Source: Canibacter sp052085365 (GTDB lineage: Bacteria; Actinomycetota; Actinomycetes; Actinomycetales; Microbacteriaceae). Taken from it: a stretch of 31,433 nucleotides of DNA. The stretch lies in NCBI GenBank assembly GCA_052085365.1, contig JBQDFP010000023.1, positions 1-31,433 on the forward strand, read 5' to 3'. This document shows positions 22,852 through 30,908 of the stretch, piece by piece. A model generated the notes under the pieces. That model worked only from the letters and a program-made list of their open reading frames with translations, searched no databases and was not told the DNA's origin. Each line of letters starts with the position of its first letter. Positions within the stretch are counted from its first letter, which is position 1. The position numbers and the translations under genes are program-made.

Positions 22852-23544
22852 TTAGCCAAACCGGTAACCGACGCCCCGCACCGTCGTAATAAGCTCGGGC
22901 CGCGCAGGGTTCTCTTCAATACGTGATCTGATCCGCTTCACATGAACGTCGAGCGTTTTTGTGTCACCGTAGTAGTTGCTGCCCCACACACGGTCTATCA
23001 GCTGTCCGCGGGTTAATACGCGGCCCTCATGTCGCATGAGTATTTCAAGCAGTTCAAATTCACGTAGCGGCATGGTGACTTCGTCGCCCCGCACGAATAC
23101 AACGTGGCGATCATTGTCGAGACGGATACCTTCGGCTTCCAGCACGTTTGCTTCCTCTGCGGGTTCTTCGGCTTCATCCGTCTCAGACCTGCGGAGCACA
23201 GCGCGGGTGCGTGCCAATAGTTCGCGAGACGAGTACGGCTTTGTTATGTAGTCGTCGGCGCCCAATTCGAGACCCACCACAATATCGACCTCAGAATCCT
23301 TCGCGGTCAACATAATGATGGGAATTTGCGACTGGCTACGCACTGCGCGGCACACTTCAGTACCTGATAAACCGGGCAGCATGAGATCCAGCAAAATCAA
23401 ATCAAAGCGATCTGGCCGAAACTCATTCACCGCATCGGTGCCGTTATCAATGACTGTGACGTCGTAGCCCTCTTTCTTGAGCAGATACGACAGAGGCTGA
23501 GAGATTGAGGCTTCATCCTCAACGAGCAGAATTCGTTGACTCAT
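22852..23544 (-). CDS. regX3: OmpR/PhoB-family response regulator RegX3
   Basis: Response regulator of the phosphate-starvation system, 230 residues. The receiver domain has the acidic pair VEDE (8-11), the phospho-acceptor Asp53 in LILLDLMLPG, the TAKD switch region and the GADDYITKPY lysine loop. The C-terminal winged helix contains MPLREFELLEILMRHEGRVLTR and LDVHVKRIRSRIEENP. The ATG at 23544 has AAGGAAG upstream; the frame is open further but without support. It overlaps the end of senX3 by 26 bp. PHO-box-like sites before pstS and phoU are its probable targets. Confidence 0.95.
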   Translation of the reverse strand: MSQRILLVEDEASISQPLSYLLKKEGYDVTVIDNGTDAVNEFRPDRFDLILLDLMLPGLSGTEVCRAVRSQSQIPIIMLTAKDSEVDIVVGLELGADDYITKPYSSRELLARTRAVLRRSETDEAEEPAEEANVLEAEGIRLDNDRHVVFVRGDEVTMPLREFELLEILMRHEGRVLTRGQLIDRVWGSNYYGDTKTLDVHVKRIRSRIEENPARPELITTVRGVGYRFG

Positions 23545-24703
23545 GCTTCTTCCTTTTCGCGCGTTTGCGTGGCTTGTCTTCAGTAAGTTCGTCATGGAGC
23601 GGGAAATGCAAAGTGAATGTTGACCCCACGCCTGGCTGTGACCAGAGGGTCACATCGCCCCCGTGTGAGCGCATCGTGTGTTTCACAATGCTCAGTCCGA
23701 GGCCAGTCCCTCCGGAGTCTCGCGTCCGGGACCCGTCAACTCGAAAGAACCGTTCGAACACTCTCGGTTGAAGTTCAGGAGCAATGCCGGGACCTTGGTC
23801 GGTAATAGCCACATCGAGACCAGTCTCAACAAAGCGCATTCCGACCCCCACACGGCCTCCTTCAGGAGAATGTCGGATCGCGTTACTCAAGAGGTTCGCA
23901 ACGGCAATGTTCAGTGAGCTCGCCCGACCGAGCAGCTGCGCTGAACGTTGCTCTTCTTTCGGTTCAGTTAAGACGACTGACACGTGTTGCCCTCTCGCAA
24001 ACGCCTGGTGATCCTCGACTTGACGGCGCACCATTTCGCGAAGTGAGACCGACTCTCGCTCTGTCGGGACGATCTCAGACTGGGCTTCTGATAAGTGGAT
24101 GATGTCGTGAGAGAGCTCGCCGAGCCGGCGGGCCTCTTTGAGGAGTGTCTGCGAGAACTGTTGCACGGTTTCAGTGTCCTCGGCCGCTTGTTCAATGGCT
24201 TCGGCCAACAAACTAATTGCCGAAATTGGGGTTTTGAGTTCGTGACTGACATTCGCAATAAAGTCGCGACGCATGTTGTTGACACGCTGCTCTTCCCCAA
24301 CGTCATCAATCAGCACCGCGACGAAACGCTTCTTCACACGGAATGCGCGCAGACGTGTCGATTCCGTGGCGCTTTCAGGCATCCGAAGATATGGAGCACC
24401 GTGGCGCATCACATCGCGCATCTCCTTGAGAAAATCAGGACTGCTGAGCAGGCTTTCCTCAAGATGTGTGTGCTCGTCACGTGCCGTTGGGTTTGCGTAC
24501 ACTGCAGACAGTGAAGAATCGAGCAGGATCGCTGCTTCTGGGAGCTGATCGAGCACGTCGAGAGCAGAGTCAGGAATGCTCGGTCGCATCCGTTCAGCGC
24601 GCTGCGCACCCCGTCGTTTGGCCATCACAATCGCGAAGCAGAACCCTCCACCAATTACTATCCCCAACCCAAGGGAGAGGAGGACAATAACGGTTGGATC
24701 CAT
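23519..24703 (-). CDS. senX3: Sensor histidine kinase SenX3
   Basis: Membrane sensor kinase of 394 residues. A single N-terminal hydrophobic segment (4-27) precedes a PAS-like region (about 50-135), a HisKA domain with His154 (FIANVSHELKTPI), and an ATPase domain with N box (ANLLSNAIRHSPEGG), G1 (ITDQGPGI), F (FERFFRVD) and G2 (GTGLGLSIVK). The tail is very basic. Like mycobacterial SenX3 it probably senses the Pst/PhoU state rather than external phosphate directly. ATG 24703 is chosen; a TTG at 24736 touches GGAG and is less likely, and TATAGC 9 nt before the ATG suggests a near-leaderless message. Confidence 0.93.
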   Translation of the reverse strand: MDPTVIVLLSLGLGIVIGGGFCFAIVMAKRRGAQRAERMRPSIPDSALDVLDQLPEAAILLDSSLSAVYANPTARDEHTHLEESLLSSPDFLKEMRDVMRHGAPYLRMPESATESTRLRAFRVKKRFVAVLIDDVGEEQRVNNMRRDFIANVSHELKTPISAISLLAEAIEQAAEDTETVQQFSQTLLKEARRLGELSHDIIHLSEAQSEIVPTERESVSLREMVRRQVEDHQAFARGQHVSVVLTEPKEEQRSAQLLGRASSLNIAVANLLSNAIRHSPEGGRVGVGMRFVETGLDVAITDQGPGIAPELQPRVFERFFRVDGSRTRDSGGTGLGLSIVKHTMRSHGGDVTLWSQPGVGSTFTLHFPLHDELTEDKPRKRAKRKKHESTNSAR

Positions 24704-24755
24704 ATCTGCAATGCTATATGTGGGATCTGAGGACAACTCCAGTAATTTGCCTACT

Positions 24756-24799
24756 GTTCACCTGCACGTTGTGAAGGGTTCATTCCATGCAAGCACACT
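24756..24799 (+). promoter_or_regulatory. PHO-box sites and promoter in the senX3-phoU interval
   Basis: GTTCACC (24756-24762) and GTTCATT (24778-24784) lie exactly 22 bp (two 11-bp units) apart on the phoU coding strand. TTCAC...GTGAA (24757-24761 and 24770-24774 region) also forms an inverted pair. A weak -10 (CACACT, 24794-24799) follows, with start near 24806 and GAGAAGG before the phoU ATG. The site is shared with the divergent senX3 promoter, so autoregulation is likely. Confidence 0.55.
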
Positions 24800-24827
24800 G
24801 GACGGAGTTGAACGAGAAGGGAACCGC

Positions 24828-25469
24828 ATGCGCGTTGTGTATCAGCAAGAGCTTGGCGAGATTCAATCACGCCTTGTTGAAGTTGCGGAATTAGTCGTTA
24901 CGTCGATCAAAGCGGCAACACAAGCCTTTGCCGAAAGCGATGTGGATCTTGCCGAACAAGTCATCGATGACGGTGACGTTATTGATGACAAAACTAAAGA
25001 GCTTGACGCACTCGTCATCGACGTTATGGCGCGGCAGCAGCCCGTAGCGAGTGACCTGCGCCTCATGGTTGGTTCACTCCGCATGAGCTCTTCTTTGGAA
25101 CGTATGGCCGACCTGGCAGAGCATATTGCTCAGCTCTCTCGCTACCGCTACCCAGAAAGCGCGATCCCGAAAGGTTTACGGAAGATTTTCCATCGTATGG
25201 CTGAGCTGGATGTTGAAATGGCGGAGGGGCTCGTCGAGCTGCTTTCAACGTTCGAACCTAAAACACTTGCGGCAATTCGTGACCTAGACGATGAACTTGA
25301 CGAGCTGCACAGTCGCGTATTCGAAAAAGTTCTCAGTGACAAGCTCTCAGATAACCCGACGGGCGTGGTCGATGCGACACTTGCGAGCCGGTACCACGAA
25401 CGTTTCGGAGATCATGCAGTGAACGTCGTCAAGCAAGTGAACTTCTTTGTGAGCGGTGCTCTCGACTAA
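24828..25469 (+). CDS. phoU: Phosphate signalling protein PhoU
   Basis: Cytoplasmic all-helical protein of 213 residues that links the Pst transporter to the sensor kinase and restrains phosphate uptake. Two PhoU repeats are visible, each with the E/D-rich metal-binding pattern: VDLAEQVIDDGDVID with IDVMARQQPVASDLRLMV in the first, and DELHSRVF with ASRYHERFGDHAVNV in the second. ATG 24828 (MRVVYQQEL) is the natural start with AGAAGG 7 nt upstream; the frame is open further into the senX3 promoter region but that is not coding. Divergent from senX3. Confidence 0.95.
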   Translation: MRVVYQQELGEIQSRLVEVAELVVTSIKAATQAFAESDVDLAEQVIDDGDVIDDKTKELDALVIDVMARQQPVASDLRLMVGSLRMSSSLERMADLAEHIAQLSRYRYPESAIPKGLRKIFHRMAELDVEMAEGLVELLSTFEPKTLAAIRDLDDELDELHSRVFEKVLSDKLSDNPTGVVDATLASRYHERFGDHAVNVVKQVNFFVSGALD

Positions 25470-25472
25470 CCT
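25467..25472 (+). promoter_or_regulatory. -10 box for leaderless cysS
   Basis: TAACCT ends 6 nt before the GTG start codon at 25479, so the transcript would begin at the start codon. It overlaps the phoU stop codon. TTCTTT at 25443-25448 is a poor -35 with an 18-bp spacer. Confidence 0.4.
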
Positions 25473-25478
25473 AGAGTC

Positions 25479-26888
25479 GTGACCCAACGAATCTACGACT
25501 CGAAGCAGCAAACACTCATTGATTTTGTGCCGATTACACCCGGCGAAGTTTCAATGTATGTGTGCGGCCCAACGGTGCAGTCAGCGCCCCACATTGGCCA
25601 CCTGCGAAGCGCGCTGGTCTACGATCAGATGCGACGCTGGCTGACCACGTCCGGTCACCGCGTCACGCTGATACGCAACGTCACCGATATCGACGACAAG
25701 ATTCTCGCGAACGCCACACAAACTGAAGTGTGGTGGGCGCTCGCCGCACGCGTAGAACGAGACTTTGATGAGGCTTACACTGCAATTGGGGTAGCGCCAC
25801 CCACTGCAAGTCCGCGTGCGACCGGTCATATTGGTGACATGGTGCAACTGATTGATGTGTTAATCAAACGTGGGCATGCCTATGTGAATGAGTCAGGCAG
25901 TGTCTACTTTGCGACAGCCAGCTGGCCTGAATACGGTGCACTCACGCACCAGGCGACCGCAGACATGGAAGACTCGGGGGAGAATCCCGACGGCAAGCGC
26001 GACCCCCAGGACTTTGCGTTGTGGAAAGCACATCGCACTACTGAACCAGAAAGCGCAAGTTGGCCTTCTCCGTGGGGCCCCGGACGCCCGGGCTGGCATA
26101 TCGAATGCTCTGCGATGGCAACCCGATTCTTGGGAAACGAGTTCGACATTCACGGTGGTGGGCTTGATCTGAGATTTCCGCACCATGAGAACGAACTTGC
26201 TCAATCGAACGCGGCAGGGCATCCGTTTGCGCGGGTCTGGGTGCACAACGGCCTTGTAAATACGGGCGGTCAGAAGATGTCGAAATCTCTTGGCAACTCA
26301 CTGTTCGCTGCGGAACTTCTCCGACAAGCAGAACCACTCGTAATTCGATACTTCCTTGGGTCAGCACACTACCGGTCGGTGCTTGAATTCACCCCATCGA
26401 GCCTCACTGAAGCTGCGGCAGCGTTGCAACGAGTTGAAGCGGCGCTGGTACGCGCGAAGCGTGAGCTCGGTGAAATACCAGAACCGCACGAACCCGAGCT
26501 CACTGAGCTTCCCGCTGAATTCATTGCAGAACTTGAAGACGATTTCGCTATTCCAGGGGCTCTTGCGGTTGTGCATAGCACCACGCGACGAGTGAACAGC
26601 GCGCTAGATACAGAGAAAACTGAAGAGGCTGCTCGCGACGTACAGGCACTGGTCGCTATGCTCGGTGTACTACATATTGATCCGCGTCACCCAGATTGGG
26701 TTCAAGGGTCAGCCGCAAGTCCGGCACTTGACCTGCTCGTGGGCGAGCTGATCTCGCGTCGCGCTGAAGCTCGAAAAGCTCGCGATTTCGCAACGAGCGA
26801 CGCTATTCGAGACCAATTGCAGGCGGCTGGGATAACTCTCGAAGACACCGCGGGCGAAACGCACTGGAGTGTAACGAATGGTGAATAA
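25479..26888 (+). CDS. cysS: Cysteinyl-tRNA synthetase
   Basis: Class I aminoacyl-tRNA synthetase charging tRNA-Cys, 469 residues. HIGH is at 38-41 and KMSKS at 266-270. The zinc site that selects cysteine fits Cys29 (MYVCGPTV), Cys210 (WHIECSAM), His235 and Glu239 (FPHHENE). The C-terminal helical domain with RRAEARKARDFATSDAIRDQL is standard. The GTG start has no ribosome site, consistent with a leaderless message. The end overlaps rlmB by 11 bp, so the two are cotranscribed, as is usual in actinobacteria. Confidence 0.98.
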   Translation: MTQRIYDSKQQTLIDFVPITPGEVSMYVCGPTVQSAPHIGHLRSALVYDQMRRWLTTSGHRVTLIRNVTDIDDKILANATQTEVWWALAARVERDFDEAYTAIGVAPPTASPRATGHIGDMVQLIDVLIKRGHAYVNESGSVYFATASWPEYGALTHQATADMEDSGENPDGKRDPQDFALWKAHRTTEPESASWPSPWGPGRPGWHIECSAMATRFLGNEFDIHGGGLDLRFPHHENELAQSNAAGHPFARVWVHNGLVNTGGQKMSKSLGNSLFAAELLRQAEPLVIRYFLGSAHYRSVLEFTPSSLTEAAAALQRVEAALVRAKRELGEIPEPHEPELTELPAEFIAELEDDFAIPGALAVVHSTTRRVNSALDTEKTEEAARDVQALVAMLGVLHIDPRHPDWVQGSAASPALDLLVGELISRRAEARKARDFATSDAIRDQLQAAGITLEDTAGETHWSVTNGE

Positions 26889-27834
26889 ACGCAAAGGACG
26901 GCCAGGAGCCGTTCGCCAAAAATCTCGAGGGAAAGCCGTAGGGTCTGGGGGACAGGGCCGGCAGGCGCTCGAAGGTCGTGGACCTACGCCTAAGGCTGAA
27001 GATCGACCGTACCATCCAAAGGGTAAAGCGAAAGCCGCACGTGAACGGGCGGCAGCCCGCCAACCGCAGCGTCAACAGCAGCGGTCAGGCGGTGGCAAGC
27101 CTGCAAATGATCAAGAGCTTGTCACCGGACGCAACTCGGTGCTCGAGGCGCTTCGCACCAAGATTCCTGCAACCACCTTGTATGTGGCCGCGAAGACTGA
27201 ACTTGATGACCGTATGCGCGAAATACTTGGAATCGCGACCGGTCGAGATATTCCCGTGCTGGAAGTGATGCGTTCAGAACTTGATCGAATGACGATTCGA
27301 GACACGGTGCATCAGGGCGTCGTGTTGAAAGTTCCTCCGTACGAATATGCTCACCCCATGGATCTGATTGAAGGGGTGGACCTGCCGCTGCTTGCAGTTC
27401 TTGATGGAGTTACGGACCCGAGAAACCTGGGCGCAATTATTCGATCTGTTGCGGCCTTCGGCGGTCATGGCGTGATTGTTCCGCAGCGTCGGTCAGCGGG
27501 AGTCAACTCCGCAGCGTGGAAAACGTCTGCTGGGGCAGCTGCGCGCACACCCGTGGCGTTGGCCACGAATTTGACTCGAACTCTGAAAGACCTCAAAAAG
27601 CAGGGCGTATTCGTCATCGGTCTTGACGGTAATGGGGACACACCGTTGCCGGGCCTCAAACTTGCTGACCGTCCGCTCGCTGTCGTCGTTGGCAGTGAAG
27701 GGTCGGGGCTTTCACGCCTCGTTGCTGAACAGTGCGATGCCATTGTGTCGATCCCGATCTCGTCGGCTACTGAGTCTCTAAACGCCGGAATTGCAGCAAG
27801 CGTCGCCTTCTACGAAATTTCTAAACTTCGCTGA
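26878..27834 (+). CDS. rlmB: 23S rRNA (guanosine-2'-O-)-methyltransferase RlmB
   Basis: SpoU/TrmH-family rRNA methyltransferase of 318 residues. A long, very basic, probably disordered N-terminus (1-80) is followed by the RNA-binding substrate domain (GRNSVLEALRTKIPATTLYV) and the trefoil-knot catalytic domain with motif 1 (LDGVTDPRNLGAIIRSVAAFG), motif 2 (VVVGSEGSGLSRL) and motif 3 (IPISSATESLNAGIAASVAFYE). The start ATG 26878 has GGAG 8 nt upstream and lies inside cysS. Which base is methylated cannot be confirmed from sequence. Confidence 0.93.
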   Translation: MVNKRKGRPGAVRQKSRGKAVGSGGQGRQALEGRGPTPKAEDRPYHPKGKAKAARERAAARQPQRQQQRSGGGKPANDQELVTGRNSVLEALRTKIPATTLYVAAKTELDDRMREILGIATGRDIPVLEVMRSELDRMTIRDTVHQGVVLKVPPYEYAHPMDLIEGVDLPLLAVLDGVTDPRNLGAIIRSVAAFGGHGVIVPQRRSAGVNSAAWKTSAGAAARTPVALATNLTRTLKDLKKQGVFVIGLDGNGDTPLPGLKLADRPLAVVVGSEGSGLSRLVAEQCDAIVSIPISSATESLNAGIAASVAFYEISKLR

Positions 27835-27878
27835 TCGAGTAGTCAAAAGCTGCAAATAACGAGAAATCAGCGGTAGAG

Positions 27879-27907
27879 TTGGGATAACACGACAAAAAAC
27901 GTAGATT
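27879..27907 (+). promoter_or_regulatory. Promoter of the CoA-transferase operon
   Basis: TTGGGA (27879-27884), a 17-bp A-rich spacer and TAGATT (27902-27907). It lies in the 92-bp gap after rlmB, and a start near 27914 is followed by GAAGGAG before the GTG. Confidence 0.5.
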
Positions 27908-27926
27908 TCTGAGCGAAGGAGCTTGT

Positions 27927-29051
27927 GTGAGTACGGGACCCTTGGCGGGTGTACGCATCGCCGACTTTTCACGAGTCTTGGCGGGACCGCACGCGACCAT
28001 GATCCTCGCTGACTTCGGGGCTGACGTGATCAAAATCGAAAGCCCCGACGGCGACGGAACCCGTCAATGGTCACCACCGTCGAACGCGCTCGGGCAGAGT
28101 ACATATTACGCAGGCACCAACCGTGGGAAACGTTCAGTCGTCATCGACTTGAAAGATAAAGCGGGTCTGGAACTTGCATACAAATACGCGGCCACTGCCG
28201 ACGTGGTGATTGAAAACTTCAAACCGGGCACTATGGAAAAGTTCGGTCTCGGTTATGAACGTCTTGCCGCAGAGAACCCCGGCCTCGTGTACTGCTCAAT
28301 TTCTGGGTTTGGAGACGGTGCCGGCGCAAGCCTGCCCGGCTATGACCTATTAGTGCAAGCGGTCGGCGGCCTCATGAGCATTACCGGGCCAGAAACCGGC
28401 GAACCCAGCAAAGTTGGTGTTGCCCTCGTCGACATTATTACCGGACTCAACGCAGTCATCGGTATTCAAGCGGCGCTACGGGCACGGGAGACTACAGGGA
28501 GAGGGCAACTCATTAAGCTCTCCCTGCTGCAGTCTCTTTTGTCCGCGCTAGCAAACCAAGCAGCATCTACCCTCGAGACCGGAACATCCCCTGCTCGCAT
28601 GGGGAACGCGCACCCCTCAATTTCGCCGTATGAGACGTTTCAAACGCAAGACCAAACGATTGCTCTCGCTGTTGGCACCAATGCTCAGTTTGCGCGACTT
28701 GTAGAACTGCTTGGAATACCCGAACTTGCTCACGATAAACGGTTCCGAGAAAACGTCGACAGAGTGGCGCACCGCGGCGAACTCAAGTCAACACTCGAAG
28801 AACAACTGCGACTTCAGCCCGCCCAACACTGGGTTGATGCGTGTGCCGATGTGAATATTCCTGCTGGCCGGGTCAACACGATCCAGCAGGCCTTCGAACT
28901 TGCTGAAGAACTCGGTCTTGACGTTGTTGCCAAAACCGGAGATATCAGCACCGTCGCAAACCCGATCCAACTCTCAGACACACCCGTGACCTACACGCTT
29001 GCACCCCCACAGCTTGGTCAACATCAAGACGCGTGGTGGCACGAACAATAA
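27927..29051 (+). CDS. Class III (CaiB/BaiF) CoA-transferase
   Basis: CoA-transferase of 374 residues that moves CoA between carboxylic acids through an aspartyl-CoA intermediate. The N-terminal LAGVRIADFSRVLAGPHATMILADFGADVIKIE block is diagnostic, as are GTNRGKRSVVIDLK and VIENFKPG. The catalytic aspartate is probably Asp169 (GVALVDIITG). GAAGGAG precedes the GTG at 27927. The acyl-CoA dehydrogenase gene follows after 14 bp. A pairing with a glutaryl-CoA dehydrogenase-like enzyme resembles the glutarate CoA-transferase/dehydrogenase route of lysine breakdown; substrate is inferred from that context only. Confidence 0.9.
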   Translation: MSTGPLAGVRIADFSRVLAGPHATMILADFGADVIKIESPDGDGTRQWSPPSNALGQSTYYAGTNRGKRSVVIDLKDKAGLELAYKYAATADVVIENFKPGTMEKFGLGYERLAAENPGLVYCSISGFGDGAGASLPGYDLLVQAVGGLMSITGPETGEPSKVGVALVDIITGLNAVIGIQAALRARETTGRGQLIKLSLLQSLLSALANQAASTLETGTSPARMGNAHPSISPYETFQTQDQTIALAVGTNAQFARLVELLGIPELAHDKRFRENVDRVAHRGELKSTLEEQLRLQPAQHWVDACADVNIPAGRVNTIQQAFELAEELGLDVVAKTGDISTVANPIQLSDTPVTYTLAPPQLGQHQDAWWHEQ

Positions 29052-29065
29052 AGGAGCCCTCCCAG

Positions 29066-30226
29066 ATGACCACAATCGATAAACTCTTCAACGTCACAGA
29101 CCTTGTCACAGACGAAGAGCGTGACTGGCAGATGCGTGCGCGAGATTTCGCGCAGACAAACATTACACCCATCATCGAGCGTGACTTTGAAGACCGTCGA
29201 CTGGCGTCAGAACTGATTCCGCAGGTTGGCGAACAGGGCTTCTTCGGAATGTACATGGACGGGTACGGGCTCGCGAACGCCTCCTCAGTCGCGTATGGGC
29301 TGGTTGCGATGGAGTTTGAAGCCGTCGATTCCGGATTTCGAACGATGCTCAGTGTGCAGGGTTCTCTCGCGATGGGCGCGATCCACAAATTTGGCTCTGA
29401 CGAGCAGAAGCAAACCTGGCTGCCCGCGATGGGGCGGGGTGAAGCAGTGGGATGCTTCGGTCTCACCGAGCCCCAAGGCGGTTCAGACCCGGCAACGATG
29501 CTCACAACTGCGCGTCGAGACGGCGATGAGTGGGTCATTAATGGGAAGAAACGGTGGATCGGTCTGGGGACGATCGCGCAGGTCGCTGTGGTGTGGGCGA
29601 AAGACGAAGAAGGCATCGTGCGAGGCTTTGTCGTGCCAACAGACACCCCTGGTTTTACCGCCACCGCAATCGAAAACAAGCTTTCAATGCGCGCTTCGCT
29701 GCAAACCGAACTCGAATTTACTGAGATGCGGTTACCCGCTCAGGCGATGATGCCGCATGCCAAAGGCCTCTCGGCACCGTTTAAATGCTTGAACGAAGCC
29801 AGATATGGCATTGTTTGGGGCGTTATGGGTGCAGCACGCAACAGCATGGAGGTTGTGATCGATCGAGTGACGACGCGCAACACCTTCGGCGGACCGATCG
29901 GGTCGAAGCAGTTGGTGCAAGCAAAACTGGCCGATAGTTTTGTTGAGTATGAGAAGGGGCTTCTGCTGGCTCACTATATTGGGTCGTTAAAAGATGCGGG
30001 AAAGCTCAGCTGGGGCCAAATTAGCGTCGGAAAGCTCAACAATGTGAGAGAAGCCATCAAGATCGCATCGACCTGTCGAGCACTTCTCGGCGGTGACGGA
30101 ATTACGAGCGACTTCCCCGTGATGCGGCACATGGCGAACCTCGAATCGGTGCGAACCTATGAAGGCACTGATGAAGTGCACACGCTCGTCATTGGACGCG
30201 AACTCACCGGACTTGCCGCGTTCTAA
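29066..30226 (+). CDS. Acyl-CoA dehydrogenase, glutaryl-CoA dehydrogenase-like
   Basis: FAD-dependent dehydrogenase of 386 residues. The FAD/substrate block CFGLTEPQGGSDPATM (130-145) and the C-terminal LGGDGITSDFPVMRHMANLESVRTYEGTDEVHTLVIGRELTG are present; Glu366 in TYEGT is the catalytic base. Arg92 in FRTMLSVQGSLAM matches the arginine that binds the distal carboxylate in glutaryl-CoA dehydrogenases, which supports a dicarboxyl-CoA substrate. ATG 29066 is chosen since AAAGGAG lies 9 nt before it; the frame opens upstream inside the transferase gene. Convergent with luxS, with 11 bp between. Confidence 0.88.
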   Translation: MTTIDKLFNVTDLVTDEERDWQMRARDFAQTNITPIIERDFEDRRLASELIPQVGEQGFFGMYMDGYGLANASSVAYGLVAMEFEAVDSGFRTMLSVQGSLAMGAIHKFGSDEQKQTWLPAMGRGEAVGCFGLTEPQGGSDPATMLTTARRDGDEWVINGKKRWIGLGTIAQVAVVWAKDEEGIVRGFVVPTDTPGFTATAIENKLSMRASLQTELEFTEMRLPAQAMMPHAKGLSAPFKCLNEARYGIVWGVMGAARNSMEVVIDRVTTRNTFGGPIGSKQLVQAKLADSFVEYEKGLLLAHYIGSLKDAGKLSWGQISVGKLNNVREAIKIASTCRALLGGDGITSDFPVMRHMANLESVRTYEGTDEVHTLVIGRELTGLAAF

Positions 30227-30237
30227 CGCGTCGAACG

Positions 30238-30729
30238 CTAAACCGTTACTGCACGGTCGAACGGATCAACGCTGATACCGCGATCGATCACCTGCTGTGC
30301 CCACTCTCGGGCCGAATGCAGCGAATGGTCGCGATAATTGCCGCAACTTTCTGCGGTTGTTCCAGGAACGTCGGTCCACGCAATATTGTGAGCAATATCT
30401 GCGAGAGAGCTTTTCACGGCTTTTGCGACATCGTGAACGCTGGGCTCACCCCAGACAATCATGTGGAAACCTGTCCGGCAGCCAAACGGCGAAAAATCAA
30501 TGAGCCCAGCAAGTCGGGGACGAAGAAGTGCAGCCATGGTGTGCTCAATCGTATGCAAACCACCGGTCGGGATTTCTTGCTCGTTGGGTTGAACCAGACG
30601 TACATCGAAGTTTGAAATCACGTCACCCTGAGGACCAGTTTCTGAGCCGATCAGGCGCACATATGGTGCACGCACTTTCGTGTGATCAAGGGTAAAACTT
30701 TCAACTTCTGCGAGTGTGATGTCGCCCAT
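30238..30729 (-). CDS. luxS: S-ribosylhomocysteine lyase LuxS
   Basis: Metalloenzyme of 163 residues that cleaves S-ribosylhomocysteine to homocysteine and the AI-2 precursor DPD. The metal site is His59 and His63 of HTIEH plus Cys129 (AESCGNYRDHS); Glu62 and Cys84 (FSPFGCRTGF) are the catalytic acid/base residues. Length is standard. CGGAGG lies 7 nt before the ATG at 30729. Divergent from a nucleosidase gene that makes its substrate. Confidence 0.97.
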   Translation of the reverse strand: MGDITLAEVESFTLDHTKVRAPYVRLIGSETGPQGDVISNFDVRLVQPNEQEIPTGGLHTIEHTMAALLRPRLAGLIDFSPFGCRTGFHMIVWGEPSVHDVAKAVKSSLADIAHNIAWTDVPGTTAESCGNYRDHSLHSAREWAQQVIDRGISVDPFDRAVTV

Positions 30730-30760
30730 AGTGATGCCTCCGGAATTAATGAACTCTTCG

Positions 30761-30788
30761 CGTTCACCCTACCCGGTAGCGGTGAACG
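30761..30788. promoter_or_regulatory. Inverted repeat with PHO-like half sites in luxS leader
   Basis: CGTTCACC (30761-30768) and GGTGAACG (30781-30788) pair perfectly around 12 nt that contain a smaller pair CTACC/GGTAG. It lies about 32 bp before the luxS ATG. As DNA it may be a regulator site with outward GTTCACC half sites; as RNA it would form a stable leader hairpin. A separate 10-bp palindrome CGTTCGAACG lies at 30817-30826. Confidence 0.5.
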
Positions 30789-30908
30789 GCCAACACGCAG
30801 GTTGAGAATTGTGACGCGTTCGAACGTCAGACCTGAATAACGCCGTTTACGGTTGGTAGGGTAGGCACGCACTGCGCTAGACACCGCCACAAACGTAAGG
30901 ATCGTCAC

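Noticed and set aside
28945..29679. A 244-codon minus-strand frame over the acyl-CoA dehydrogenase
   Set aside because: Ser/Arg/Pro-rich shadow of the dehydrogenase reading frame.
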